Positions 9,189 through 17,527 of a stretch of 64,000 nt of DNA are shown here, piece by piece. The DNA lies in contig VGMY01000011.1 in NCBI GenBank assembly GCA_016866255.1, positions 1 through 64,000 of the forward strand, written 5' to 3'. Each line of letters begins with the position of its first letter. Positions within the stretch are counted from its first letter, which is position 1. The notes below the pieces were generated by a model, which saw only the letters and a program-made list of their open reading frames with translations, searched no databases and had not been told where the DNA came from. A program made the translations under genes and the position numbers. This stretch comes from Bacteroidota bacterium (GTDB taxonomy: Bacteria; Bacteroidota; Bacteroidia; Flavobacteriales_D; Crocinitomicaceae).

Positions 9189-9995
9189 TTATTCACAATC
9201 CAAACTATAATTTTTAGATAGATGTTGCTTAGCACATGTCGCTCTATCTCCCGAGTACGGATGAGTGCTAAAGAGGTTTATAAACGATTTCTCTCCACTT
9301 TTCTCAGCCATTCTCTCCCACAAATCAATCGTATGACATGGAGCAAAACCAGCTGATTTAGAAAGATCCATTCCAAATAGGTCACATTGTCCTTCATCTG
9401 TTTGACCAAAAGGGGAAGTTAACACATTTCCAACAAGAGTGGCTAAATCACCGAAGCCCCCAAAAAAACCTTGCGCCATTTTACGTCGCTTCAAATGATA
9501 TCCTATGTGACCTAGCTCATTATGTGAAATTTCGTGACCTATTATGCTGACCAATTCGTTATCGTCTTTACAAAAATCATAGATTCCCGTGGTAACAAAA
9601 ATTCTTGCTCCTGCTGTAAAAGCGTTAATTTCATCGGTCTCAATAATGTAAATTTTGTAGTGCGATTTGTATTGACCAAAATTAGCATTGGTGGATGGAT
9701 TATTGTATTTAGAAATTTGAGCCGTAAGTCGGTTCATAATCCCTAAAACTTTCTCGTATTTTTCACCTGACGTTAAGATAGTATATTTTTCTGCCATTTG
9801 GTCATAAACCTGTTTTCCAACTTCTAGTTCGTCATTCACGCTTACTGAGGCCCCATCCAAAATAGTTTTTTCTAATTGGTGAGCAGCAAGAGTTCCATTG
9901 TCATAGCATGATACATCATGCTGCGTATTCTTTTTTTGGGCAGTACATAATGCGGTTACCAATAGAAGGGCAAGGGTAATAGTTAACTTTTTCAT
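9189..9995 (-). CDS. M48-family zinc metalloprotease, periplasmic
   Basis: The product has 268 residues with a signal peptide (MKKLTITLALLLVTALCTAQ). The zinc motif HEISH lies at residues 154-158, followed by NELGH, and EGQCD further on fits the ExxAD third-ligand motif of family M48. There are no other membrane segments, so it resembles periplasmic BepA/LoiP-type M48 enzymes that maintain or cut outer-membrane proteins. In this operon it would be placed to process or check the barrel and adhesin. It is 9 bp downstream of the kinase gene. Family confidence is good; the substrate is unknown. Confidence 0.85.
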   Translation of the reverse strand: MKKLTITLALLLVTALCTAQKKNTQHDVSCYDNGTLAAHQLEKTILDGASVSVNDELEVGKQVYDQMAEKYTILTSGEKYEKVLGIMNRLTAQISKYNNPSTNANFGQYKSHYKIYIIETDEINAFTAGARIFVTTGIYDFCKDDNELVSIIGHEISHNELGHIGYHLKRRKMAQGFFGGFGDLATLVGNVLTSPFGQTDEGQCDLFGMDLSKSAGFAPCHTIDLWERMAEKSGEKSFINLFSTHPYSGDRATCAKQHLSKNYSLDCE

Positions 9996-10004
9996 AGGAT
10001 TATA

Positions 10005-10808
10005 TTATTGTATTAGTTTCAACATATGGTATTGCAAAGCCTCACAACTTTGGTAACGGTTGTCTGGGTTTTTTGCGGTACAATTTGTGATAATTTCATT
10101 CACGTCGTTTACATATTCCCGATCGCATTCGAAATTCATCTTGACTTTTGGTATTTCTGAAGATTTAATATGTTCGTAGAGTTCTTCTCGAGTTTTACTG
10201 CTTTGAAAAGGCAGAGAACCCGTAAACAACTCATAAATCGTTACCCCTACGGAGTAAATATCGCTTCGCTGGTCAATATTCTTGCCAGAAATTTGTTCCG
10301 GACTCATGTAAAAAGGGCTACCCATTATTTCTTTTTTAGACTTTTTAGCATCCGAAGAAATTCCAAAGTCAATCAATTTAATTTCGTTTTTCTCGGAGAG
10401 CATGATATTCGCCGGTTTGATGTCTAAATGTAGCACCTCTTTTTTGTGTGCATATGCTAAAGCCGCAAGCACCTCCATGCAAAACAAGCCCACATTTTGG
10501 GCGGGTAAACCACCAACCTGCTCTACAAAATTTTTTAAGTTGACCCCGTCTACAAATTCCATAATCAAATAACCTTCTTTATCCTCCAAAATAAAGTCCT
10601 TCAACTTTACAATGTTCGGATGATTTAGATACAAGTAACGGTTCGCCTCTTCGATAAACTTCTCGCGCATTACCGGATTTTCGAGCATCCCATTTTTTAA
10701 TTTCTTCAAGGCCACCTGTCTACCGTCGTGTAAATCAATCGCCAAATACACGTTAGCCGTTCCCCCGCTATTGATAGGTTTCCATATTTCGTAATGCCTG
10801 ATGCGCAT
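10005..10808 (-). CDS. cytosolic Ser/Thr protein kinase, non-RD type
   Basis: This is a minimal Hanks-type kinase of 267 residues with no membrane segment. Seen motifs are a glycine loop NSGGTANVY (13-21), catalytic Lys35 in VALK, HLDIKPAN (127-134), DFG (147-149) and an activation segment ending in GSPFYMSPEQ. The usual Arg before the catalytic Asp is Leu (HLD rather than HRD), so it is a non-RD kinase and may not depend on activation-loop phosphorylation. It follows the PP2C gene by 21 bp. Likely substrates are Thr residues read by the FHA domains encoded in the same operon; that pairing is inferred from family knowledge. Confidence 0.93.
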   Translation of the reverse strand: MRIRHYEIWKPINSGGTANVYLAIDLHDGRQVALKKLKNGMLENPVMREKFIEEANRYLYLNHPNIVKLKDFILEDKEGYLIMEFVDGVNLKNFVEQVGGLPAQNVGLFCMEVLAALAYAHKKEVLHLDIKPANIMLSEKNEIKLIDFGISSDAKKSKKEIMGSPFYMSPEQISGKNIDQRSDIYSVGVTIYELFTGSLPFQSSKTREELYEHIKSSEIPKVKMNFECDREYVNDVNEIITNCTAKNPDNRYQSCEALQYHMLKLIQ

Positions 10809-10829
10809 GTAATTATCAACTAAGTCTAA

Positions 10830-12164
10830 CTATTCGTCGTTATTGCATTCACAATCTATTTCTTCCTTCCAACCTTTCTGCCATTTGCTACCATTCTTTG
10901 TCTTCTTGATTAGCTCTATACAAGAGCTTCTTTTCTTTATAAGGTCTTGATTAAATTTCGCTTTCTTTAGATCATCTGTTGCCTTAGCAACGCTGTCGCA
11001 AAGATTCTTAACGCTTTGAACGGATTGGTCAATTTTCTTTTTCGTCGGGTTACTGTTATCAGTTTCCTTTATGGGACAACCTTTATTGCTCGCCGGTCCC
11101 TTTTCATTCGGACAATTGTCTTTATTATCGTTCACTCCATCATTGTCTGTATCCGTAAAAAGTTGCTCAATATTGGTGCTCGAACTCGTATCTTTTGGAA
11201 CCGTTCTATTTTCCTCATTCGTTGGATTTTTAGACTTCTCCCCATCGTATAAGAACACATATCCCACAAGGACAAGTATGAACACTAAGACTCCGCAGAG
11301 TAGCAGAATTTTTCCGCGGTTTTTCTTTTGATTTTCGTGTAGGAATGGTTCTGGGGGATCACTGATTATTGGTTCTCCTCCAATCGGCAGATATTTTCTC
11401 GTAAAATGATCAAATTCGCTTTGATCATGTATACTCGTTGTCACTTTTATCAAAGTTATTGTAATGTTGTCTTTTCCGCCGTTGTTCATCGCAATGCGAT
11501 GAAGATCACTGATGGTACCCTCAAGGTTATTTGGATTAATCAATTGCTCAATAAGATCGTCTACTACCATGCTGGTTAATCCATCGGAACAAAGCATGAG
11601 TAAATCGTCTTTTTTCAATTTAAAAGGTTTATTGGGTATGCGAGGTGTAAGGGTACTTGTTGAGCCAAGTGCTTGTAAAATCCTGTTTTTTTGCGGATGA
11701 GACTCCGCCTCGTCCTCAGTAATCGCTCCGCTATCTACCAATTGTTGAACAAAGGAATCATCCCTTGTTATTCGGTATAGTTTGCCATCGCTGAAAATGT
11801 AGGCGCGGCTATCGCCTACATGACCTAGGTACAATAAATCATCTTTGATAATCGCCACAGTGGCCGTACTTCCCATTCCTTTCAAGGAGGGGTCAGCCGC
11901 TGCATGCCCTAGCACTTGTTCGTTAGCGAAAAGCAAGGATTGGCTGATGGCTACATGCATATTACCATGTTCTTTCTGACTTAATTCACCAAGAATGGCG
12001 TTAACTCCAATGGTGGATGCCGTTTTTCCTCCAACATGTCCGCCCATACCATCGCATACCACGAAAATATCGCCGTTTCGAGTACCTAAGCTATGCCCCA
12101 GGTTGTCTTCATTCACCTCCCTGACGAGTCCTTTGTCCGTATGTTCTTTAAATTCGAATTCCAT
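10830..12164 (-). CDS. PP2C-family phosphatase with membrane helix and periplasmic TSP3 tail
   Basis: The N-terminal 245 residues are a PP2C/PPM phosphatase with all metal-binding motifs: VNEDN near 17-21, DGMGGH (38-43), GHVGDSRAY, CSDGLT and GGKDNIT. A proline-rich linker leads to one transmembrane helix (about 285-306, LLLCGVLVFILVLVGYVFLY). A TSP3-like repeat of the pattern DxDxDGxxDxxDxCP...GCP (about 340-367) and a Lys-rich, Cys-containing tail follow in the periplasm. Bacterial Stp/PrpC enzymes are normally soluble, so the membrane anchor and calcium-type tail are unusual. It presumably reverses the two operon kinases. It lies 9 bp after the vWA-FHA gene. Confidence 0.93.
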   Translation of the reverse strand: MEFEFKEHTDKGLVREVNEDNLGHSLGTRNGDIFVVCDGMGGHVGGKTASTIGVNAILGELSQKEHGNMHVAISQSLLFANEQVLGHAAADPSLKGMGSTATVAIIKDDLLYLGHVGDSRAYIFSDGKLYRITRDDSFVQQLVDSGAITEDEAESHPQKNRILQALGSTSTLTPRIPNKPFKLKKDDLLMLCSDGLTSMVVDDLIEQLINPNNLEGTISDLHRIAMNNGGKDNITITLIKVTTSIHDQSEFDHFTRKYLPIGGEPIISDPPEPFLHENQKKNRGKILLLCGVLVFILVLVGYVFLYDGEKSKNPTNEENRTVPKDTSSSTNIEQLFTDTDNDGVNDNKDNCPNEKGPASNKGCPIKETDNSNPTKKKIDQSVQSVKNLCDSVAKATDDLKKAKFNQDLIKKRSSCIELIKKTKNGSKWQKGWKEEIDCECNNDE

Positions 12165-12173
12165 GTTTTTAGA

Positions 12174-13727
12174 TTAAATCATAAAGGTTAAATAAACATC
12201 CCCTAATTGTACTACATCCCCGTGCTTTAAGAGCATTTCTTTGTGTTTCTGTCCATTAACTATAACGCCGTTCGAGCTGTTAAGGTCTTCAATCGTGTAT
12301 AATCCGTTATCGTATTTGATCAAAGCATGCCGTCTTGAAATTGTTGAAGCTGGAATAACCAAGTTATTCCCTGCTTCCCGACCAATGACAAACCAAGGGT
12401 CGTCGATTTCATATCGATGATCTTTCCCTTGCATTTTAACTAAAAGCCAAGGAAGATTGCCTCGCATCTTCATTTGCTGTAGGAGTTCTTTTTTTCTTGT
12501 TTCGGCATTTTGACTTTTTTGCAGTTGACGTTGCGCCTCTTCTTCCTGTTGGATTTTCAAACGCATTTGGTTGATTTGCCGTTCTTGATCTATAATCTGT
12601 TGCGCTCTTTCGGTATCTGCCCGTTCTTGGTCATTTTTCAATTTAGAGTAATCTACCTTTGATTTTTCTTCAATTTCTATTTGCCGTTGACGCGTTTCTT
12701 TTTTATTCTTTCGAAGAATATAGAAAAACAACAGAACCACCACAATTATAAGCATCAGTATCAACCAATTAGCCCCGATCCACTGTAAGGTGTTCTTTTC
12801 CGGCATTTGGATATAGGTATCGATGATACTCCCCGGTAGGGTAACTGTGACGGGCTGACTAGAACCATCGTTTTCAAAGTTTGTACGGTAGGAAAAATTG
12901 AAGTACTGTCCGGCGGCGCGTTGTTTCATTGATGTCATGAATTCCTGCACCTTCGCTTCGGCCAACGCTAAATCATTGTTGGGTGCAAAATAATAGATAC
13001 CAAAAGACTCCTTGCATATTTTTTCGATAGAATTGAATCTATTATTATCGTTTCGCGATATTCCATAAACGGAAACTCCAAGTTTTTTAGCTTTTTCAAC
13101 AGGTGTTTGATTGGCTTGCAGGGTAATGCAAGAGTTATCATCTGAAATCACAACAATGCTCACGGGGATGTTCAAATTTTCTTTTTCAATCAAATCAAAA
13201 ACCTGATCAATGGCGCTCCAAATAAGCGTTCGATTGTTTCCGCAAGTTGATCGATAGGGAATGGGATTCATGTCGATGAGCTGTTTTTTCAGCAAATCGG
13301 TTTGGTCCGTAAATTGAAAACTAGACGGAAAAAGCAATTGACCTTGCAGTTGCTGATTGAATGACATAATTTGGATTTTGTCACCCGCTTGAACATATTT
13401 TGAGGAAAGTGTTGAGGCAATAATGTTTCTGTACCAATTGAATTGAGGCATTTTCATTGGGCCAGGATTCACCATTAAAAAAACCACCACTTTATTCTTT
13501 GCTATAGAATCCCCTACTCGTTGACCGGTTAATTCAATTTTACTCTGTTTACCATTTTCAGAGATAAAAACGGAAGATGTATTAATTGAATTAGGATTTC
13601 TAAACCAAATGTCACCCGTGAGTGTGGGGAAATCATCGCCTTGAACCTTCTTAAAGTTTATGATGTTTTGTTGTGCCAAACATGTCAGGCTCAATACAAT
13701 GGTTATAGAGAAAATATAAAACCTCAT
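12174..13727 (-). CDS. vWA-like periplasmic domain, membrane helix, cytosolic FHA domain
   Basis: The 517-residue product has a signal peptide (MRFYIFSITIVLSLTCLA). A von Willebrand factor A-like domain spans about 75-270. A transmembrane helix (about 318-340, LILMLIIVVVLLFFYIL) is followed by a Gln/Glu/Arg-rich coiled coil (345-410) and a C-terminal FHA domain (about 425-517; IGREAGNN, SRRHALI, LNSSNGVIVNG). The vWA metal site is degenerate: the DxSGS motif reads VNPGPM at residues 86-91, so it may not bind metal. The topology puts a ligand-binding fold in the periplasm and a phosphothreonine reader in the cytoplasm. The ATG shares one base with the upstream stop (TAATG). Confidence 0.85.
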   Translation of the reverse strand: MRFYIFSITIVLSLTCLAQQNIINFKKVQGDDFPTLTGDIWFRNPNSINTSSVFISENGKQSKIELTGQRVGDSIAKNKVVVFLMVNPGPMKMPQFNWYRNIIASTLSSKYVQAGDKIQIMSFNQQLQGQLLFPSSFQFTDQTDLLKKQLIDMNPIPYRSTCGNNRTLIWSAIDQVFDLIEKENLNIPVSIVVISDDNSCITLQANQTPVEKAKKLGVSVYGISRNDNNRFNSIEKICKESFGIYYFAPNNDLALAEAKVQEFMTSMKQRAAGQYFNFSYRTNFENDGSSQPVTVTLPGSIIDTYIQMPEKNTLQWIGANWLILMLIIVVVLLFFYILRKNKKETRQRQIEIEEKSKVDYSKLKNDQERADTERAQQIIDQERQINQMRLKIQQEEEAQRQLQKSQNAETRKKELLQQMKMRGNLPWLLVKMQGKDHRYEIDDPWFVIGREAGNNLVIPASTISRRHALIKYDNGLYTIEDLNSSNGVIVNGQKHKEMLLKHGDVVQLGDVYLTFMI

Positions 13728-14392
13728 TACAAACTGGATTTAAATTTAAAGGTCGTATTACCCATTTTTATAATGTCGCCATCTTTGAGTTCAAAAACTT
13801 TATCTAATTCCATATCAATACCGTTTAACAAGGTTCCATTGGCTGACATTTCGTCTCGAATCCAGAATTTATTTTGTCTGCATAAAATACTGATGTGTTT
13901 AGAGGAAATTACATTATCTTGACGAATGATGATCGAGTTATTATGTGCTCTTCCAACCGTGTTATTTCCTTCGTAAATCCTGTAGTCTATACCCATTTCG
14001 TCTAAGGTATAGGAAACTAACCAGCCAACCATTTTTCTCGTAGCTCGAGGGGTTCCAACAGGCTGTTGGCCGATTTCTGTCCCATCTTGACTCGACACTA
14101 CTTCTTCCATACCCTGAATGAACGTGCGATCAAATTGTTCGTTTTGCCTAGATTGTATTGGCGTAGGGTCAACAACTTGCTCGGTGCGATCCGTTGGTAT
14201 TTGGGAATTAAAAATTTCCGTCTTTTCACCAGTCACATTGAATGTTGTTGGCTCTCCAAAGTCTGTGGTGATTTGTGTTTTATTTAAATCCACATTGGAA
14301 TTCGATGAGGAATTTGCCGATGGGCAGTATGGACATTTATCCATTCCTTCTTTGAAAAAATGCCCATTTATACATTTTTGAAAACCTTGCAT
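13727..14392 (-). CDS. FHA-domain protein with N-terminal zinc motif
   Basis: This soluble protein has 221 residues. The N-terminus holds a probable zinc-binding motif, C7-x3-H11 (CINGHFF) with C20-x2-C23 (CPYC). Such a CxNGHxx...CPYC start is common in FHA proteins that partner kinases. A Thr-rich linker (residues 30-110; LNKTQITTDF, GEKTEIFNS) offers candidate phosphorylation sites. The FHA domain spans about 140-221 (VGRAHNNS, SSKHISI, SANGTLLNG). It probably acts as a cytosolic adaptor that is phosphorylated on its linker and also reads phosphothreonine. That is inferred from the architecture. Confidence 0.87.
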   Translation of the reverse strand: MQGFQKCINGHFFKEGMDKCPYCPSANSSSNSNVDLNKTQITTDFGEPTTFNVTGEKTEIFNSQIPTDRTEQVVDPTPIQSRQNEQFDRTFIQGMEEVVSSQDGTEIGQQPVGTPRATRKMVGWLVSYTLDEMGIDYRIYEGNNTVGRAHNNSIIIRQDNVISSKHISILCRQNKFWIRDEMSANGTLLNGIDMELDKVFELKDGDIIKMGNTTFKFKSSL

Positions 14393-14396
14393 AATT

Positions 14397-15254
14397 TTAA
14401 ATTTTAATTAATCGAATAAAAAAACCATAGTTTAAAGACTCATCTCCGAACTTTAATTCAAGGGGGAGTATTTTGTTTTCGGAGAAAATATGGGTTACGT
14501 AAAATTGATCTGAACTTTTATCGCTAAAATGAGAAAAATAATCCACATAACCTTCATTTGTTAATAAATCGTCAAAACCAGTATAGTAAGCAAACGGAGA
14601 AATTTGCAAACCGTAGATATCGTAAACTACTTGTCCTTTCCAGGTAAACTTCTCACGAATTTCTTTAGTCTTTGGATTACCAACTAATAATTGGAAAGGG
14701 GACGCTGATTTAATGTTCAAATTTGACGCATGATTAAATAAGGCTTTGAAATCTTGGAATTCAGCAATTCGCCAAGTACTATCTATTTTCAATAAGTCAT
14801 TGATTTTTCGAATTGCTGTAAGGCTGAAGTAATAACCCATTTCACTAGTGCCTTTGGGTACAAGGTAACGTGCTTTGTTTTCATTTTCTTGCCATTCTTT
14901 TTCATTCGTACATCGAATAAATAAATGTTCATTTAACCATTGATCAACCAAAGATTGATCGCTAACACGATGAGGGGAACCGGACCCAAAATTATAAACA
15001 GCCCAATCATTTGTATCGATGCGGGTGGATGATATTGAGTTTAATGTTAAGTCGTTTTTCAAAGGAACACTCTCTTGTTTCTTACCAAAATTTAATAGCT
15101 CTTTGTCGTAAACTTCCTTTGTTGAGGTTATTACTGAATTTAAACTATCAATTATTTTTGTATAATCAACTGAGGACTCTTTCTTTGACCGTTTTTGAGC
15201 CAATGAGCAAATCATTGAGAGGAATATAAAACAGAACGTCAAGATGCTTTTCAT
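14397..15254 (-). CDS. secreted protein with FISUMP-like C-terminal region
   Basis: A signal peptide (MKSILTFCFIFLSMICSLAQ) is followed by a Lys/Ser-rich helix (residues 21-60). The C-terminal 180 residues resemble a diverged Fibrobacter succinogenes major paralogous (FISUMP) domain: YYFSLTAIRKIND, WRIAEFQDFKALF (compare GWxxPTxxEWxxL), a QISPFAYYTGF segment and a final FFIRLIKI strand. The PorP/SprF fusion at 19726 ends in a comparable segment (YLIRLVKL). The match is by eye and needs a profile search. The gene sits 4 bp before the zinc-FHA gene and 13 bp after the kinase gene, so it is firmly inside the operon. Confidence 0.65.
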   Translation of the reverse strand: MKSILTFCFIFLSMICSLAQKRSKKESSVDYTKIIDSLNSVITSTKEVYDKELLNFGKKQESVPLKNDLTLNSISSTRIDTNDWAVYNFGSGSPHRVSDQSLVDQWLNEHLFIRCTNEKEWQENENKARYLVPKGTSEMGYYFSLTAIRKINDLLKIDSTWRIAEFQDFKALFNHASNLNIKSASPFQLLVGNPKTKEIREKFTWKGQVVYDIYGLQISPFAYYTGFDDLLTNEGYVDYFSHFSDKSSDQFYVTHIFSENKILPLELKFGDESLNYGFFIRLIKI

Positions 15255-15267
15255 AGACTAGAAAGGG

Positions 15268-16455
15268 TTAAGGGCAGCCCTGATAAATACCATATTCATC
15301 GGGGCATGCATCGTTGCGATTAAATATTCCATCGTTATCAGTGTCTGAATACCAAAATAAAGCCATAGAGAAGAGCAAAGAAATCACTAAGGCCGAAATT
15401 GTGAGTATCCTAAGCGATTTTAAGGAATCCACCGGCTTATTTACAAGGGTGAAAAAATAAATCAAACCCGAACCAGAAAACACCATTGAAAACCAATAAA
15501 AATCCGGATTAATTAAACAAATAAGGCTGGCAACACTTGTGAAAATTACAATATACAGCGGCGTTCTTTCTAAATTTTCTTTAATTGGTTCGTCAAGGTC
15601 CTCAATTCCTGTTTTTGAAACCGGTTTAACTTCAATTTCACCTTGAATTGCCAATATGAAGTCATCACATGTTTGAAAACGATGATTTGGATCTTTGGCT
15701 AAAGCAATTCTAAGAATATTTACCATGCTCTCAGAAACACCCGGATAAATTTCTCGAGGATCAGGTAAATCCTCCTTGGTTATTTTGTTGTAAATTTCAT
15801 ATTCCGTGTTTAGGTCTTGATACGGATTGATTCCCGTAAGCATTTGATAAAATGTTACGCCGAGGGCATAAATATCGGATCGAGCGTCGAGTTCCTTGCC
15901 ATGTACCTGCTCAGGAGACATATAAAAAACGGTTCCAATCTGAGCGCCTGACTTAGTTTTCATTGAGACATCATCCTTCATCTTGGCAATTCCAAAGTCA
16001 AGCACCTTTGCTTTGCTAGCGTCCTGGTTGATCATGATGTTTGCCGGCTTAATGTCCCGATGAACGATCCCCTTGCTATGGGCAAACGCAAAGGCTTTAA
16101 GAATTTGAATCATGAGTGGAATCGCTTTTTCTTCGGGGAAAACACCGATATGGTTCTTCAGGTAATCGTCTATTTCAATCCCGTTGAAATATTCCATAAT
16201 TAGGTACATTCCCAAATCATCTTCGTCGAATTGTTCTAATTTAATAATGTTTTCATGGGTTAAGTCGGCCATGATTTCCATTTCCCTTCGAAATCGTTGT
16301 TTTAAATTTTCATTCTGCAGAAAATTGCTCTTGAGTACTTTTATGGCAGCTACTCGGTTGGGTATTTTTGTATGTTGCGCTTTGTATACCGCACCCATTC
16401 CGCCTTCACCGATCATTTTCTCAACCCGATAATTTAAAATTTCTCTACCAATCAT
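15268..16455 (-). CDS. membrane Ser/Thr protein kinase with C-terminal TSP3 repeat
   Basis: The N-terminal 280 residues are a complete Hanks-type kinase: GEGGMGAVY (16-24), AIK with Lys39, HRDIKPAN (132-139), DFG (153-155) and GTVFYMSPEQ. This one keeps the RD pair. Three hydrophobic helices lie at about 303-322, 324-343 and 353-374. The last 20 residues form a TSP3-like repeat (DxDxDGxxxxxDACP...GCP) that three membrane helices would place in the periplasm. The usual extracytoplasmic PASTA repeats of PknB-type kinases are absent, so the TSP3 tail may be the sensor or contact point instead. It is second in the operon, 23 bp after the FHA gene. Confidence 0.92.
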   Translation of the reverse strand: MIGREILNYRVEKMIGEGGMGAVYKAQHTKIPNRVAAIKVLKSNFLQNENLKQRFRREMEIMADLTHENIIKLEQFDEDDLGMYLIMEYFNGIEIDDYLKNHIGVFPEEKAIPLMIQILKAFAFAHSKGIVHRDIKPANIMINQDASKAKVLDFGIAKMKDDVSMKTKSGAQIGTVFYMSPEQVHGKELDARSDIYALGVTFYQMLTGINPYQDLNTEYEIYNKITKEDLPDPREIYPGVSESMVNILRIALAKDPNHRFQTCDDFILAIQGEIEVKPVSKTGIEDLDEPIKENLERTPLYIVIFTSVASLICLINPDFYWFSMVFSGSGLIYFFTLVNKPVDSLKSLRILTISALVISLLFSMALFWYSDTDNDGIFNRNDACPDEYGIYQGCP

Positions 16456-16478
16456 AACTATTCGTCTTATTAAAGAAT

Positions 16479-17414
16479 TCAGCGATTTTTTTCATCTGAG
16501 CAAGTCAAAGAACAATCGCACGTACCATCTCCTACCCATGTTAATTTAATACCGTCATGATTTCCACTACTGTTCGTGTAACAATTATAGAAAGGCATTC
16601 CACAAGAACCACAGGTCCATTCAACATCAGACCTGTTCTCGTAGCTAAGTTCATTGCAATAAGGACATTGAGTTCTGTAGGTATAATTGGACGAATGCGC
16701 ATTACCCGCGGTACTGTTATTGCTCGGACAACCCTTGTTTGATTCAGGACCTGCTTCATCCGGACAACGGTCTTTGTCGTCATTTATTCCATCGCTGTCC
16801 CTGTCGGAAAAAACCAGTCTTTGTTCTTCTTGTTCAGGCGGTGTGCTTTGCGAAATTTGGGTGTTGACGGTATCTCTTTTATACTCCTCATCAAGTTTTG
16901 AACTCGCACCCGATTTCGTTGAATTTATAAATAGTATAGAAGCAATTACTACTCCTGTAAAAACAAGAAATGTTAGGAAAACACTTTTTTTACCGAGACA
17001 GCCATTCTGAGGTAGTGAGGTATGGGTTTTTGAATCATCGGTTTGCTCGAGATTGTCTAATACATCGGAATCGTCGTCATTGCCTGAATTTTCAGTTGTC
17101 CTTGAAAAAGGTCCATTTTCTTCGTAAGGTGGGCGATCCTTTGAAGATTCAGATGGGTTTTGAGTATGATTCGAAACACGATAATCTTGCCATGGGACTA
17201 ATGATTTACCAACTTTCAGAATATCTGTATTGCGCAACTGTACCTTGCCGTAAATTCTGTTTCCGTTGATAAATGAACCATTGGATGAATTTAAATCTTC
17301 AAAAAAAACATCATCGTTCTGATGAAATTCCAATATTCCATGATTCCTGGAAACAGTAGGGTCGTTTAGGAGTATGATGTTATTGGGTTCTCTACCTATT
17401 GTGATGATTTTCAA
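16479..17414 (-). CDS. FHA domain, membrane helix, TSP3 repeat, zinc-ribbon-like tail
   Basis: This is the first gene of the long leftward operon. The start is a TTG at 17414: an in-frame stop lies 15 bases upstream, no other start codon intervenes, and the FHA fold begins at residue 2 (IIT, then IGREPNN). The FHA domain spans 1-75 (SRNHGI, LNSSNGSFING). An acidic linker, a transmembrane helix (about 145-166, SVFLTFLVFTGVVIASILF), a TSP3-like repeat (about 205-230) and a periplasmic four-Cys unit (CPYC near 250, CGSC near 269) follow. It would join cytosolic phosphothreonine recognition to the same periplasmic repeat as the kinase and phosphatase. Confidence 0.88.
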   Translation of the reverse strand: MKIITIGREPNNIILLNDPTVSRNHGILEFHQNDDVFFEDLNSSNGSFINGNRIYGKVQLRNTDILKVGKSLVPWQDYRVSNHTQNPSESSKDRPPYEENGPFSRTTENSGNDDDSDVLDNLEQTDDSKTHTSLPQNGCLGKKSVFLTFLVFTGVVIASILFINSTKSGASSKLDEEYKRDTVNTQISQSTPPEQEEQRLVFSDRDSDGINDDKDRCPDEAGPESNKGCPSNNSTAGNAHSSNYTYRTQCPYCNELSYENRSDVEWTCGSCGMPFYNCYTNSSGNHDGIKLTWVGDGTCDCSLTCSDEKNR

Positions 17415-17438
17415 CGTGCAATAGTGTTATGGTTAGTA

Positions 17439-17469
17439 CAAATATAAAGGAGGTTGTTTACTTATGCAA
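17439..17469 (-). promoter_or_regulatory. promoter of the leftward FHA/kinase operon
   Basis: On the minus strand a TTG (-33, complement of 17467-17469) is followed after 20 bp by TATATTTG (-7, complement of 17439-17446). This matches the Bacteroidota housekeeping pattern TTG/TAnnTTTG. The -7 box ends 24 bp before the TTG start codon at 17414. Confidence 0.72.
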
Positions 17470-17485
17470 GAATCCAATTTTTAAC

Positions 17486-17516
17486 TTTGATAGAACAAAT
17501 ATTTACCTTAATTTTG
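17486..17516 (+). promoter_or_regulatory. candidate promoter of the rightward T9SS unit
   Basis: TTTG (17486-17489), a 19-bp spacer and TAATTTTG (17509-17516) match the Bacteroidota consensus. A second TAnnTTTG (TAACTTTG, 17482-17489) overlaps the upstream box. The ATG at 17528 is only 11 bp beyond the second box, so the leader would be very short. It is back to back with the leftward promoter. Confidence 0.5.
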
Positions 17517-17527
17517 TTCAAAAAAGC

